DNA of 14,647 nt from Holosporales bacterium (GTDB lineage: Bacteria > Pseudomonadota > Alphaproteobacteria > UBA3830 > JAIRMZ01): NCBI GenBank assembly GCA_031273665.1, contig JAISRK010000011.1:1-14647 (forward strand), given 5' to 3'. A program made the position numbers and the translations under genes. Under the pieces are notes generated by a model, which made no database searches, was not told the origin of the DNA, and was given only the letters and a program-made list of their open reading frames with translations. Of the stretch, positions 1-8,239 are shown one piece after another; within the stretch, counting starts at the first letter, position 1; every line of letters begins with the position of its first letter.

Positions 1-14
1 AGCCCACGTCCTTC

Positions 15-230
15 TTATGGACTTGGCGGTTTCGTTGTTCCGGAAGGAGAAGAAGGAGAGACTGAAATAGGGTAGCCGCCTTCCTGTGGATCGTTCTCCA
101 CAAGGGGAGCTGGATACTGTCGCGGAAACGGAACAGACTCTGGCTCTGGCGGTATGAGTCTGCCTTGTTTGCCACACGCATGAATCAGCGTAAGCAAACT
201 GACAAAGCCAAGCACCCGCGACAAATTCAT
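15..230 (-). CDS. lptM: LptM-like small lipoprotein
   Basis: A 71-residue lipoprotein precursor. A short basic start is followed by a hydrophobic stretch and a lipobox ending LIHAC, so Cys19 would be the lipidated residue after cleavage by LspA, whose gene is at the other end of this window. Right after the Cys comes GKQGRLIPP, close to the CGxKGPLxxP signature of LptM (formerly YifL), which helps the LPS translocon LptD/LptE mature. The rest is a Pro/Ser-rich tail with no domain, as usual for this family. The K/Q order is swapped and the usual Pro of GPL is Arg, so this is a divergent member. A GGAGGT ribosome-binding site (243-248) lies 12 nt before the ATG, which is rather far. The gene follows rpoD at 89 nt on the same strand. 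LptM often neighbours lysA, but the window ends too soon to see the next gene. Confidence 0.75.
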   Translation of the reverse strand: MNLSRVLGFVSLLTLIHACGKQGRLIPPEPESVPFPRQYPAPLVENDPQEGGYPISVSPSSPSGTTKPPSP

Positions 231-319
231 TCGTCTCTCATTACCTCCGACACAGTGACCGCAGGCACGTAAAACCCCGCTGGCGCGTGTCCCCTTCCAT
301 TATGTCAAACGCTCGTCGT

Positions 320-2185
320 TTATGCATCCAAAAAGCTGCGCAACCTGCGCGAACGTGTCGGATGCTTCAGTTTGCGCAGCGCTTTTGCTTCAATTTGGCG
401 GATACGCTCGCGTGTAACAGAGAATTTCTGCCCCACCTCTTCCAAAGTATGATCTGTGTTCATGCCAATTCCAAAACGCATACGCAACACCCGCTCTTCA
501 CGGGGGGTAAGGCTGGAGAGCACCAAGGTCGTCGCCTCTTTCAGATTAGAGTACACGGCAGAATCGACGGGCAGAACAGCGTTTTTATCCTCTATAAAAT
601 CCCCCAGGTGCGAATCGTCTTCATCTCCCACTGGCGCTTCCAAGCTGACCGGCTCCTTCGCGATTTTTAGAACTTTACGCACTTTATCGATAGGCATATG
701 CAAATGCTTTGCCAGCTCCTCCGGAGTGGGCTCACGTCCCATTTCATTCAGCATCTGCCGTGATGTGCGCACCATTTTGTTGATCGTCTCGATCATATGT
801 ACTGGAATACGAATTGTTCTCGCCTGATCGGCTATAGACCGCGTGATCGCTTGGCGGATCCACCAAGTAGCATAAGTGGAAAATTTGTATCCCCTCTTAT
901 ACTCAAATTTATCAACTGCTTTCATTAATCCTATATTGCCTTCCTGAATCAAATCTAGAAACTGCAACCCACGATTTGTATATTTTTTGGCAATAGAAAT
1001 TACAAGCCGCAGATTGGCCTCAATCATCTCTTTCTTGGCGCGATTGGCATCTTTATCCCCTCGCTGCACCATGCTAACAACATGCCTAAACTCTTCTATG
1101 GGCAAGTGGGCTTGCGCGAGTATGACACTGATTTCCCGCTGATGACTCTGAATGTTTTTCATGTACCTTGTCGCAAAGCGCTGCCACGCCGGAAGGTCGT
1201 TTGTACGCAAAAGATCTATCCACAAAGGATCCTGTTCATAACCATAATAAGCTTGCAGAAAACTTTCACGCGCAATGCCACAATCCTGTGCTAAACGGAG
1301 CAGTCCACCCTCGTGACGTATGAGCTGTTTGTTGAGCGATGTAAGAGTTTCAACAAGCTCTTCTATCTTTGAAGCCGCTAAGTGGCTTTCCTCCAAAATG
1401 TCAGCAATTTGGACGCGCAACGCGGCGTATCTGCGTTGAAAATCCTTAGTGACCTTTTTATTTTCTAGCTGCGCCTCAAGCCGTTTTTGCTGGAGTTTAT
1501 CGAGCTTTTTGTAAAGGGTCAGAGCATGTGTGAACTGTTCTATCAACTGTGGCAGCAACGTTTCCTCGATTTTTGCTAGGGTGCTACCGCCCTCGTCGCT
1601 TTCTTCAGATTCATCTAAGTCTTCTGGATCATTGTTTAAATTGGTATCAATCTGAACAATTTCTCGTGGGAACATGGCTCCTGATTTCAGTTTCTCTAGC
1701 CAAGAAGCAAGCGCCTGAAATGTCATGGGGCTTTCTATAAGCCCCTCAAGAACCGCACGTTTTCCCGCTTCGATGCGTTTAGCGAGCTCAACTTCTCCTT
1801 CCCGCGACAGAAGTTCTACGGTTCCCATCTCCTTGAGGTACAAGCGTACCGGATCGTCTGTAAAAGTCCCTTCTGTAACAACGGGAAGGTCTTCCTCTTT
1901 CGGCTCCAGCGGGAGGATGTCGTCTTCTGCCAAATGCGCGGCATCTTCTTCCTCTAAAAGTTCGATACCCAAATCGCTGATATGGCAAACGGCCTCTTCC
2001 ACCATTTCTGGCGTAACGATCTCTCGAGGCAAGGAGAGGCTCAACTCCTCGTGCGTGATAAATCCCCTTTCTTTGCCCTTCTGGAGCAGGGTTTTAAACT
2101 CGGCATATTCAAGGAGCGCGCTCGCCTCTTCTGATGGCTCTAACAACGTTTCTGGCGCGTCAATCGGTGGAGGAGTCGTTACCAT
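320..2185 (-). CDS. rpoD: RNA polymerase primary sigma factor RpoD (sigma-70)
   Basis: A 621-residue housekeeping sigma factor, which directs RNA polymerase to -35/-10 promoters. Region 1.1 is at about residues 26-80. Region 1.2 starts near 109 with [12 protein letters not shown]. An acidic non-conserved segment (about 185-200, rich in D and E) and a charged helical insert follow. Region 2 carries [35 protein letters not shown] and the -10 recognition helix [13 protein letters not shown]. Region 4.2 is the last 40 residues, with [17 protein letters not shown] and the terminal RSFLDA. All core regions are present and none looks degenerate. The ATG lies inside the end of dnaG with a 26-nt overlap and only a weak upstream GGA, so translation is probably coupled to dnaG. 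No convincing promoter lies just before it, so it is most likely made from the tRNA-Thr/dnaG transcript, although an internal promoter within dnaG cannot be excluded. Confidence 0.98.
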   Translation of the reverse strand: MVTTPPPIDAPETLLEPSEEASALLEYAEFKTLLQKGKERGFITHEELSLSLPREIVTPEMVEEAVCHISDLGIELLEEEDAAHLAEDDILPLEPKEEDLPVVTEGTFTDDPVRLYLKEMGTVELLSREGEVELAKRIEAGKRAVLEGLIESPMTFQALASWLEKLKSGAMFPREIVQIDTNLNNDPEDLDESEESDEGGSTLAKIEETLLPQLIEQFTHALTLYKKLDKLQQKRLEAQLENKKVTKDFQRRYAALRVQIADILEESHLAASKIEELVETLTSLNKQLIRHEGGLLRLAQDCGIARESFLQAYYGYEQDPLWIDLLRTNDLPAWQRFATRYMKNIQSHQREISVILAQAHLPIEEFRHVVSMVQRGDKDANRAKKEMIEANLRLVISIAKKYTNRGLQFLDLIQEGNIGLMKAVDKFEYKRGYKFSTYATWWIRQAITRSIADQARTIRIPVHMIETINKMVRTSRQMLNEMGREPTPEELAKHLHMPIDKVRKVLKIAKEPVSLEAPVGDEDDSHLGDFIEDKNAVLPVDSAVYSNLKEATTLVLSSLTPREERVLRMRFGIGMNTDHTLEEVGQKFSVTRERIRQIEAKALRKLKHPTRSRRLRSFLDA

Positions 2186-3980
2186 CGTGTATATCCGAAT
2201 TTCCTATTTTTTCTTGTTCCCATAAAGCGCGTAATTCTTGCAAGCGCTTCCAATGTACGTTCTCAAAAGATGTTTCTAATAAGTGTTTAGCATGCTGAAT
2301 ATCGCGCCCTAAAGAAGGCACTTCAAAAAATCGCTTCCATACATCGCGAAAACCAACAACTGCCTCTTTAACGGACACATCTGCATGCACAAACGGGGCA
2401 CGATGCAAAATCTCTTTATGCAGCACATACTGCAGCGTGCTTTTTGGTACGCGTAATTCTAGTTCTTGTACCAGATTTTTGACTTCTTCGAAAGAGTGTT
2501 TATTCAGAAGATCGAAAAGGGCATCTTTTAAACACTCCAGCACAGGATCTTGCGGTGGCATACGCGATAGCAGCGTTTCCACCTCAGAGAAAAGCGCTGG
2601 ATGATTAATGAGCGTTGCCAGGAGGACGCGCGTAGGCAAGTCATTCTCGACTGCCTCTACAGCCAGCGCTTTGTGCGGTAAACGCGACGGCCGAGAGGGT
2701 GCAGAAGAAACACGGTATGACTCCCACTTCTTATACAGCGCCTCCTTGTAAAATTGCCGGATATCCGCATGCGTTATTTCTGCAAGAATTTCTTTCATGT
2801 GCGTCATAATAAGGGCACGTTGCTCTGGAGGTGCATTTTCTGGCACCCCTTCGAACAGCTGACGCCACACAACATCCACCAACGGAAGGGCATTCTGGAT
2901 AAGTGTCTGCAAGGCCGTACGACCTTTTGTGCGTACGAAAGAATCGGGATCCTCCCCCGTTGGTAAAAATGCAAAACGCACGGAATAACCCGGTTGCAAC
3001 ACACTTAATAGGCGTTTTAAAAGACGCAGAGCCGCTTTTTGGCCAGCTGAATCGCCATCAAACATTACAATAGGTTCGGTGCACAATCTCCAACACGCTT
3101 GGACTTGGTTCGCATTGGCTGCCGTCCCGAGAGGGGCGACGACGCGCTTAAATCCTGCCTGGTGAAGCGCGATCACATCCAGATACCCCTCTACAATCAA
3201 CAGAGGATCCTGCTGCGCGCCTTGACGCGCAAGAGAATAACCGTACAACAACGCGCTTTTATCGAAAATCTTCGATTCCGGTGAGTTAATGTACTTTGCC
3301 TCGGTTTTTTTGTCTTCAAGAATGCGTCCGCCAAACCCAACGGTGTGCCCGTGCCCATCAACGATGGGGAATATGAGACGACTTTGGAAACGTTCGAACA
3401 GCGTCCCTCGTCGTGATTCCAAGCACAGGCCACTCTCGATCAGTTCTTGCTCCTTGTATCCTTTCTCCATGAGGTATGCCGCCAGAGAAACGCGCGGATG
3501 CGTAGGGGAAAAACCAAGCGAAAATTTTTCCCACATTTTTGGATCAATACCGCGATGTGTTAAATATGCTCGCGCCCCGTCTCCGGCAACACTTACAAAA
3601 TTTTGTTGAAACCACGCTGTCGCCTCTTCCAACAGCTTAAGTAGACGCTTCTTTCGCATAAAGTCTTGAGCGGCACCAGGCTCAAGATGCGGCAATGCAA
3701 GACCAGCCTTATCGGCCAATAGTTCCACAGCTGCAGAAAAATCTATCTTCTCGGATTCCATCACGAAGGCGAACAGATCTCCATGCGCACCACATCCGAA
3801 GCAATAATAAGAATTTCGCTCAGCATCTATCTTAAATGATGGCGTTTTTTCGTGGTGAAAGGGGCAACACCCGAACCAATTTTTCCCGCGACGGACTAGA
3901 CGTGTCTTATCGCGCGCTAAGTCAAGTACAGCAACACGTGCACGAATCTGTTCAAGAAACTCTGGAGGAAATATAGGCAA
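2160..3980 (-). CDS. dnaG: DNA primase DnaG
   Basis: A 606-residue primase that makes RNA primers at the replication fork with DnaB. The N-terminal CHC2 zinc finger has ligands Cys39, His42, Cys60 and Cys63 ([11 protein letters not shown] and YYCFGCG). The catalytic core includes [11 protein letters not shown] near 196-206 and the Toprim metal site, with Glu264 in LIVEGYLDV and Asp308/Asp310 in FDGDSAG. The C-terminal part (about 440-606) is helical and divergent, as is usual for the DnaB-binding domain. The start codon is TTG. It is the only start candidate that keeps the conserved [10 protein letters not shown] beginning; the codons between it and the AAAGGAG site (3994-4000, 13 nt upstream) contain no ATG or GTG. 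tRNA-Thr ends 25 nt upstream, so the whole leader fits between the tRNA 3' end and the gene. It overlaps rpoD by 26 nt. Confidence 0.98.
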   Translation of the reverse strand: MPIFPPEFLEQIRARVAVLDLARDKTRLVRRGKNWFGCCPFHHEKTPSFKIDAERNSYYCFGCGAHGDLFAFVMESEKIDFSAAVELLADKAGLALPHLEPGAAQDFMRKKRLLKLLEEATAWFQQNFVSVAGDGARAYLTHRGIDPKMWEKFSLGFSPTHPRVSLAAYLMEKGYKEQELIESGLCLESRRGTLFERFQSRLIFPIVDGHGHTVGFGGRILEDKKTEAKYINSPESKIFDKSALLYGYSLARQGAQQDPLLIVEGYLDVIALHQAGFKRVVAPLGTAANANQVQACWRLCTEPIVMFDGDSAGQKAALRLLKRLLSVLQPGYSVRFAFLPTGEDPDSFVRTKGRTALQTLIQNALPLVDVVWRQLFEGVPENAPPEQRALIMTHMKEILAEITHADIRQFYKEALYKKWESYRVSSAPSRPSRLPHKALAVEAVENDLPTRVLLATLINHPALFSEVETLLSRMPPQDPVLECLKDALFDLLNKHSFEEVKNLVQELELRVPKSTLQYVLHKEILHRAPFVHADVSVKEAVVGFRDVWKRFFEVPSLGRDIQHAKHLLETSFENVHWKRLQELRALWEQEKIGNSDIHDGNDSSTD

Positions 3981-3993
3981 AGTGCAGAAGAAA

Positions 3994-4000
3994 CTCCTTT
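3994..4000 (-). promoter_or_regulatory. Ribosome-binding site of dnaG
   Basis: AAAGGAG on the minus strand, 13 nt before the TTG start and 5 nt after the tRNA-Thr CCA end. It is a strong match at longer than usual spacing, which with the rare TTG may keep primase output low. It supports the TTG start because no in-frame ATG or GTG lies closer. Confidence 0.6.
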
Positions 4001-4005
4001 AAATA

Positions 4006-4081
4006 TGGTGCCGAAGAGAGGACTTGAACCCCCGACCCACTGATTACGAATCAGTTGCTCTACCATCTGAGCTACTCCGGC
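4006..4081 (-). tRNA. tRNA-Thr(CGT)
   Basis: A 76-nt cloverleaf. The acceptor stem GCCGGAG pairs with CTTCGGC (one G-U), followed by discriminator A and an encoded CCA. The D arm runs GCTC..GAGC. The anticodon stem ACTGA/TCAGT encloses the loop TTCGTAA with anticodon CGT, which reads the threonine codon ACG. The variable loop has 5 nt, and the T arm GGGGG-TTCAAGT-CCTCT contains two G-U pairs. It lies between the stand-alone exonuclease gene and dnaG, and is preceded by a good sigma-70 promoter. Because dnaG starts 25 nt after the CCA, the tRNA is probably cut out of a longer tRNA-dnaG-rpoD transcript. Confidence 0.97.
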
Positions 4082-4092
4082 AGGGCTTTGCT

Positions 4093-4121
4093 ACCCTAAC
4101 GTTCTTACGCAGTACCGTCAA
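4093..4121 (-). promoter_or_regulatory. Sigma-70 type promoter for tRNA-Thr (and probably dnaG-rpoD)
   Basis: On the minus strand a -35 box TTGACG (4116-4121) is separated by 17 nt from a -10 box TAGGGT (4093-4098). Transcription would begin about 4086, a few bases before the tRNA 5' end at 4081. Spacing is ideal and the -35 matches five of six consensus bases. It is the only good promoter I see ahead of the dnaG-rpoD genes. The boxes are flanked by the near inverted pair CCTACGTT and AACGTTAGG, which may be chance. Confidence 0.65.
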
Positions 4122-4208
4122 CGTAGGAACACACAGCCCTTTGGTACAGGGGCCTCGCATCACAGTCTCCAATCCGGAAAAGAGTAACGCAACGCTTTTG
4201 CACGTTTT

Positions 4209-5075
4209 CTAGGCAGCGACTCCCTTTCGCGCAAGGCGATCTAGAAAAGGGGTAAGGCTGTGGAAAGAAAACGTTTCCAAGAAATCTCGCGCTTGATCTT
4301 GGTCAAAAGGACGTGGGATTGAGTTCCGTGGTATAGGAACATCGTGTCGCAACGTCGCCAACTGGCGAGAGAGCAACGCAAGGTCCTTATACGCGCTCAG
4401 TTTTTCTTGAATGTTCTTTGAACTAATATCCGCCAGTTGCGCATAGATACCGTCTAAAGAATGATACGCTTGCAACAAACGAGCAGCAGTTTTTTGCCCG
4501 ATGCCCGGAACACCAGGAATTCCATCGCTTTGATCGCCAACAAGCGCTTGAAGATCGACCATGCACTCTGGATAAATGCCGTATTTCGCCATGACTTGTT
4601 CGGGTGTCACAAAGGCCTTTTTCATCGGGTCGTACACGGCAATTCTTTCGCTCAGTAGTTGCAACAAGTCCTTATCAACACTCACGATAGTACAGGTTTG
4701 CTGAGGTGCCGGCACTTGGACCGCAAAACTAGCAATTAGATCGTCTGCCTCGAAATCCGGATGTTCATAGTACGAAATCCCGAAAGCCGTACAAAATTGA
4801 CGGACTAAAGGAAATTGCACCACAAGATCTGCATCCGCTGCCGCTCGGTGCGCTTTATAGGCTGGGTACAATTTATGCCGGAATGTCTGTTTCCCCGCAT
4901 CAAAAAAAACATGCAAGGCGTTACGGCCAGTTTGGAGTAAAAGGGGTAACAGGAGGCGTGCAAACCCGTACAATGCGCCTACAGGACGATTCTGCGCATC
5001 TGTGAGAGGCGGAAAGGCATGGAACGCACGGTGAATGAACCCCGATCCATCTATCAGCATGTACGTAGCGCTCAT
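4209..5075 (-). CDS. Stand-alone PolA-type 5'-3' exonuclease (flap nuclease); no polymerase domain
   Basis: A 288-residue protein matching only the N-terminal 5'-3' exonuclease domain of DNA polymerase I, the part that removes RNA primers and flaps during Okazaki-fragment and repair synthesis. Metal-binding acids are visible: Asp9 in LIDGSGF, Asp59 in VFFDAGKQTFRHKLYPAYKAHR, Glu109/Asp111/Asp112 in FEADDL, Asp134/Asp136 in VSVDKDL, and Asp181/Asp184 in GDQSDGIPGVPGIGQKTA, which also holds the helix-hairpin-helix. It ends with TAG right after the domain boundary; the proofreading-like and Klenow domains of a normal PolA of about 900 residues are absent, and nothing resembling them follows. The start chosen is the ATG with GGGAG 5 nt upstream; a TTG six codons earlier, overlapping the secB stop, is possible. 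It is coupled to secB. It resembles PolA more than the E. coli Xni type. Confidence 0.9.
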   Translation of the reverse strand: MSATYMLIDGSGFIHRAFHAFPPLTDAQNRPVGALYGFARLLLPLLLQTGRNALHVFFDAGKQTFRHKLYPAYKAHRAAADADLVVQFPLVRQFCTAFGISYYEHPDFEADDLIASFAVQVPAPQQTCTIVSVDKDLLQLLSERIAVYDPMKKAFVTPEQVMAKYGIYPECMVDLQALVGDQSDGIPGVPGIGQKTAARLLQAYHSLDGIYAQLADISSKNIQEKLSAYKDLALLSRQLATLRHDVPIPRNSIPRPFDQDQARDFLETFSFHSLTPFLDRLARKGVAA

Positions 5076-5089
5076 ATATGCTCCCGCTT

Positions 5090-5542
5090 TCAATGAATTG
5101 AATTAGAGGCCTGATGTTTTTCATACATCGCCATGAAATCGACTGGTGCAAGGTATAATGGCGGGAACCCTCCATCTCCGGTTATATGCGCCACGATACT
5201 ACGTACAAAAGGGAACAAAATGCGTGGGCATTCAATATAAAGCACCAATGGCAACATCTTCTCTGGGACATTCTCGAGAGAAAAAACACCAGCATATGTC
5301 AATTCTAGGACAAATAAAGTGTTTTTTCCCTGCATAGCAGAGGCTTTTGTCTCTAGCAAGACCATATGGGTGTTTTTTTCAGAAGCGGCCGTACTAACAT
5401 GCATATTGATTTGCAGATTCGGTGTAGCGTTGTGGGAGGTCGGCACGGTGCCGGGTGCTTCGAACGATAAATCCTTGATGTATTGGGCTATAATGCCGAT
5501 GGACGGTGTAGGCGCTTCTTTGACTGTTTCCTGTTTTGTCAT
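5090..5542 (-). CDS. secB: Protein-export chaperone SecB
   Basis: A 150-residue SecB, the tetrameric cytosolic chaperone that holds envelope preproteins unfolded and hands them to SecA. Family landmarks are IIAQYIKDLSFEAPG near residues 17-31, the beta-sheet core ending LELTYAGVFSLENV, and the C-terminal signature CPRILFPFVRSIVAHITGDGGFPPLYLAPVDF, shown here only to identify the region at about 107-138. Length is normal. The ATG has AGGAG about 10 nt upstream. A Tim44-domain protein gene is divergent 67 nt away, a neighbourhood common in alphaproteobacteria. Its TGA stop is followed at once by the exonuclease gene, an unusual partner. Likely clients encoded nearby are the porin and the lipoproteins (inference). 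Confidence 0.95.
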   Translation of the reverse strand: MTKQETVKEAPTPSIGIIAQYIKDLSFEAPGTVPTSHNATPNLQINMHVSTAASEKNTHMVLLETKASAMQGKNTLFVLELTYAGVFSLENVPEKMLPLVLYIECPRILFPFVRSIVAHITGDGGFPPLYLAPVDFMAMYEKHQASNSIH

Positions 5543-5609
5543 TTGCGCTTTTCTCCTTTCTCTTGTATATCCTGTGTAGGCCTATCAGAAGTTCTAACGT
5601 GACGCAATA

Positions 5610-6236
5610 ATGGGAGCTATAGTTTTTGCGATTTTAACGTGTTTCCTTTTATTTCAGCTACATACGATTTTAGGGCATGATGTGGGACGTCGTCCCTCTG
5701 CGAAAAACCGAAAAATCGTGCGTAACGCGTTTAAATCTACGGTGAACCTTTCTAAAACAAAAGTAACGGCAACTACGGAGCGCGTCCCTTCCGCCTTTTT
5801 AAAGGCCTACCCTGCTTTTAATAAAACCGTCTTTTTAAAGGGGGCGGAAGCAGCTTTCATCGCCATTCAGAAAGCATACACTGTGCGTGATCGCGTCACT
5901 TTGAAAGGCCTTCTCACCGCTGAATTATTCAAAGTGTTCGATAAAGCTTTGACGGAGCAAGAACAACGTGGCGAACGCATAGAGAATTCCTTTCTCGAAG
6001 TCCGCTCCTCTACGCTCAAAGACACACGCGTTCATTCTGGCACCCTATACGCTTTTGTAGAGTTTGTCTCTGACCAGTGTTTTGTTTTGAAGGATGCTCA
6101 GGACGCTATCTTAGCGGGATCCGCAGAATTGATTCGTACTGTAACAGATACCTGGGTTTTCACACGGCAAGTGGCCTCTTCGTCCTCTAAATGGTACCTC
6201 GCTGAAACAACTCTCGCGGAGCGCACAGCATCGTAA
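5610..6236 (+). CDS. Tim44/TimA-family inner-membrane protein
   Basis: A 208-residue protein with one N-terminal membrane segment (about residues 3-20, AIVFAILTCFLLFQLHTIL), a basic linker, and a soluble Tim44-like domain from about 75 to 205, beginning FLKGAEAAFIAIQKAYTVRD and ending with a WYLAETT-like strand. Alphaproteobacterial members (TimA) are tied by homology to mitochondrial Tim44, but their job in bacteria is unclear; an envelope-biogenesis or translocation role is inference. Its head-to-head position with secB is a conserved alphaproteobacterial arrangement and supports the call. The lytic transglycosylase gene mltA, which often follows, is missing; a convergent tRNA-Arg lies 17 nt downstream. 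No clear ribosome-binding site precedes the ATG, so the start is less certain than the domain. Confidence 0.8.
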   Translation: MGAIVFAILTCFLLFQLHTILGHDVGRRPSAKNRKIVRNAFKSTVNLSKTKVTATTERVPSAFLKAYPAFNKTVFLKGAEAAFIAIQKAYTVRDRVTLKGLLTAELFKVFDKALTEQEQRGERIENSFLEVRSSTLKDTRVHSGTLYAFVEFVSDQCFVLKDAQDAILAGSAELIRTVTDTWVFTRQVASSSSKWYLAETTLAERTAS

Positions 6237-6253
6237 ACGCGTACCCGCGCTTG

Positions 6254-6330
6254 TGGCGCGCCCGAGAGGATTTGAACCCCTAACCTCCAGATCCGTAGTC
6301 TGGCGCTCTATCCAATTGAGCTACGGGCGC
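6254..6330 (-). tRNA. tRNA-Arg(ACG)
   Basis: A 77-nt cloverleaf. The acceptor stem GCGCCCG/CGGGCGC is perfect, with discriminator G and an encoded CCA. The anticodon stem CCAGA/TCTGG encloses CTACGGA with anticodon ACG; the A would be edited to inosine by TadA to read CGU, CGC and CGA. The T arm runs AGGGG-TTCAAAT-CCTCT. It converges on the Tim44-like gene, whose stop is 17 nt beyond the tRNA 3' end. Confidence 0.97.
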
Positions 6331-6339
6331 TTTGCGCCT

Positions 6340-6368
6340 TTTCTAAAGGAAACTTGCGGTGGAAGCAA
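6340..6368 (-). promoter_or_regulatory. Likely promoter of tRNA-Arg
   Basis: On the minus strand TTGCTT (6363-6368) and TAGAAA (6340-6345) are 17 nt apart. Transcription would begin a few bases before the tRNA 5' end at 6330. Neither box is perfect, but spacing and distance both fit. Confidence 0.4.
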
Positions 6369-6435
6369 GGCGCCGCATTGAAGGAACGCTATTGCGCCTC
6401 CGTTATGTTTGTAGCACACTGGTTCTGATGGTGGT

Positions 6436-6463
6436 TTTTCTCCTGCCTCTTGTGCAGGAAAAG
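6436..6463 (+). other. Small inverted repeat in the porin leader
   Basis: TTTTC-T-CCTGC and GCAGGAAAA can form a hairpin with a perfect CCTGC/GCAGG core and a 6-7 nt loop, ending about 20 nt before the porin ribosome-binding site. No T-run follows, so it is not a terminator. It could be a 5'UTR stability element or chance. Confidence 0.25.
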
Positions 6464-6494
6464 ATCAAACGTCTCTGGGGAACAAGGAGGAACC

Positions 6495-7994
6495 ATGAAC
6501 AAACAAAAGCAAAGGAAAAGCGTGAGAATATGTGCATCCTCGCTGTTATCAGTGAGAGCGCTCATGACAATAGTTGTGGGAATCGCTGCAGCAACAGTTG
6601 CATACGCACAAGACATACAACAAAAGGTAGCGGCATCACGACAGGGAGCCGCGCAGTCGTGCACAGAGCAAAAAGCCGTCCAGGCGTATCGCACGGTGGA
6701 TGAGAAGACGCACGCTGTGCACCCGACAATTGCACAGCAATTAGGAGATAAGAGGGCCATCGGCTTTATGCCCATCCCCGGAACTTCCGCTTTCATAAGA
6801 CTTTTTGGCACAGTAAAAGTAACAGGCGTCTATGACCAACATGCCGCAAAGAACGGACCGGCTTATGATCATTTCATGGCCGCAAACATCCTGGGTCCGG
6901 GAGAAGAGTCAAAAAAAGGCGAATTTCGCTTACATGCGCGTGAGAGCTCTTTTGGGATAGAAACTATCGCTTTGTTGCATTGGGTCAATGGAGGAGACAT
7001 CAATTTCGGCACCTACGTCGACATGGACTTTTTTGGCAACAGTCAAACAGAAGAGTCGTTATTTACGCCGCTCGCCTTACGCGTTAAAAGAGCCTATATC
7101 ACACTCGGCTCTCCAACGCACTACTGGCTTATTGGGCAGAAAGATACAATTTTTTCCGATGGGGATGCTGAACCAGAAACAGCAGATTTTTCCGGGCCAA
7201 CAGGGCTAAGTGGTGGGCGGCGCCCGCAGATTCGATATACCTGTAAGGGCTCTTCTTTTATTTTTGAAGCAGCATTGGAGAACCCAGAAGGAGAATGCAT
7301 TAACACTGACGGCGATATAAAATACGCAGAACGCGCCTCCGCTGGATATTTTGCCAGTGACCCCTTGCCAGATATTACGTTAGCCGTGCAGTACAACTGT
7401 CCACGTGGGAGTGTGAAGGCCCGCGCAATGGGACGTAAAATTCGTTTAATGAACGCAGAGGGCGAAGCGGACATTTCTAGCTACGGATGGGGCGTGGGTC
7501 TTTCAGGCGTTTACGGTTACATGGGACAAGGAGTGACGCAAAGTAAAGTCTTCGTGCAAGCGACTTATGGTAAAGGTATCGGCCGTTATCTTGGGGACGC
7601 CAATGGGTATGCGTTATATCTCGATACAGCGAGTCGACGAACACATCCTATGGTGGCTTTCGGAGGCGTTGTCGGCGTCAAACATTACTGGAATGAAGAA
7701 TGGAGATGGCGTTCGACAGTGGCTTTCGGCTTAACACGGATCCTTCCTCATGCGAGTCTTGTCAGTCATGCGATACAAGTTCCTCCGGCTCCAGCGAGAT
7801 ATGCCCAGATTAACAAAATGATTCGCTCTTTCCAGGTCAACACATTCTTCAGTCCTTTTGGACCGGGCATCGATGTGGGTATTGAGTATTTACGTGGAGA
7901 ACGAATCCTCAAAGTGCAAAACGGTCCTGATAAAGGGGTCATTGATCGCTTTATCGTCACCATTAAAGGAGCATTCTCGTCTCAATCTTCTTAA
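6495..7994 (+). CDS. DcaP-like outer-membrane porin
   Basis: A 499-residue outer-membrane beta-barrel. The Sec signal peptide covers about residues 1-38, with a hydrophobic core and cleavage after AYA. A polar, Gln-rich linker (39-90) precedes the motif PIPGTSAFIRLFGTVKVTG (93-111). The barrel then includes HARESSFGIET, a strand ending VDMDFFGN, and the block ETADFSGPTGLSGGRRPQIRYT, which I recognise from the DcaP family of trimeric porins; those studied pass dicarboxylates and other small anions. The substrate here is unknown. The last strand ends IVTIKGAF followed by SSQSS, so the usual terminal Phe lies five residues from the end. The start chosen has AAGGAGG directly upstream; an in-frame ATG at 6450 would bury that site and spoil the signal peptide. 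A strong terminator follows, so the gene is probably monocistronic. Confidence 0.8.
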   Translation: MNKQKQRKSVRICASSLLSVRALMTIVVGIAAATVAYAQDIQQKVAASRQGAAQSCTEQKAVQAYRTVDEKTHAVHPTIAQQLGDKRAIGFMPIPGTSAFIRLFGTVKVTGVYDQHAAKNGPAYDHFMAANILGPGEESKKGEFRLHARESSFGIETIALLHWVNGGDINFGTYVDMDFFGNSQTEESLFTPLALRVKRAYITLGSPTHYWLIGQKDTIFSDGDAEPETADFSGPTGLSGGRRPQIRYTCKGSSFIFEAALENPEGECINTDGDIKYAERASAGYFASDPLPDITLAVQYNCPRGSVKARAMGRKIRLMNAEGEADISSYGWGVGLSGVYGYMGQGVTQSKVFVQATYGKGIGRYLGDANGYALYLDTASRRTHPMVAFGGVVGVKHYWNEEWRWRSTVAFGLTRILPHASLVSHAIQVPPAPARYAQINKMIRSFQVNTFFSPFGPGIDVGIEYLRGERILKVQNGPDKGVIDRFIVTIKGAFSSQSS

Positions 7995-8011
7995 ATCTGA
8001 ACGAGATCAGC

Positions 8012-8043
8012 AAAAGGGGACTTTTTCGAGTCTCCTTTTGTTT
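8012..8043 (+). terminator. Rho-independent terminator after the porin gene
   Basis: AAAAGGGGACT (8012-8022) pairs with AGTCTCCTTTT (8029-8039) over 11 bp with one G-T pair, around the loop TTTTCG, and T-rich sequence follows. It lies 17 nt after the porin stop. It is the clearest terminator in the window. Confidence 0.85.
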
Positions 8044-8239
8044 GGTTGGGCATTCCTTACCCCAGACTTAGTATGGAGCAAACTGCAATGTGTCACAAAA
8101 GACGCGGCAAGCCGGCGGCCTACACTAGGAACGTTTTTTGTTGAAACATGTGGTGCATCTCTGTCACAAGAACTTGCACGTAGATCTTACGGAAACATGG
8201 CTCCCTTGAAAATAGGGTTGTTTCGTTGTAAGAAGGCGC

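Noticed and set aside
1..14. Start of a further minus-strand gene (such as lysA) after lptM
   Set aside because: Only 14 bases remain; AAGGAC-GTG is too cramped to call a start.
227..248. A four-codon frame (MRDE) overlapping the lptM start
   Set aside because: The GGAGGT site is only 1 nt from its ATG, too close to serve it; the site fits the lptM ATG better.
303..308. A perfect TTGACA upstream of lptM on the minus strand
   Set aside because: The bases 17 nt on are CGCCAG, and no acceptable -10 lies at 16-18 nt.
6241..6262. CGCGC-TTGTG-GCGCG hairpin between the Tim44-like gene and tRNA-Arg as a terminator
   Set aside because: Only 5 bp, no T-run, and one arm lies inside the tRNA acceptor stem.
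6359..6703. A plus-strand frame of 114 codons overlapping the porin start, with a hydrophobic segment
   Set aside because: It runs through the porin leader and signal-peptide coding region in another frame, has a GTG start and resembles nothing known.
8073..8144. A 23-codon frame (MEQTAMCHKRR...) in the leader of the AGCS symporter gene
   Set aside because: No ribosome-binding site and no recognisable leader-peptide or attenuator pattern.
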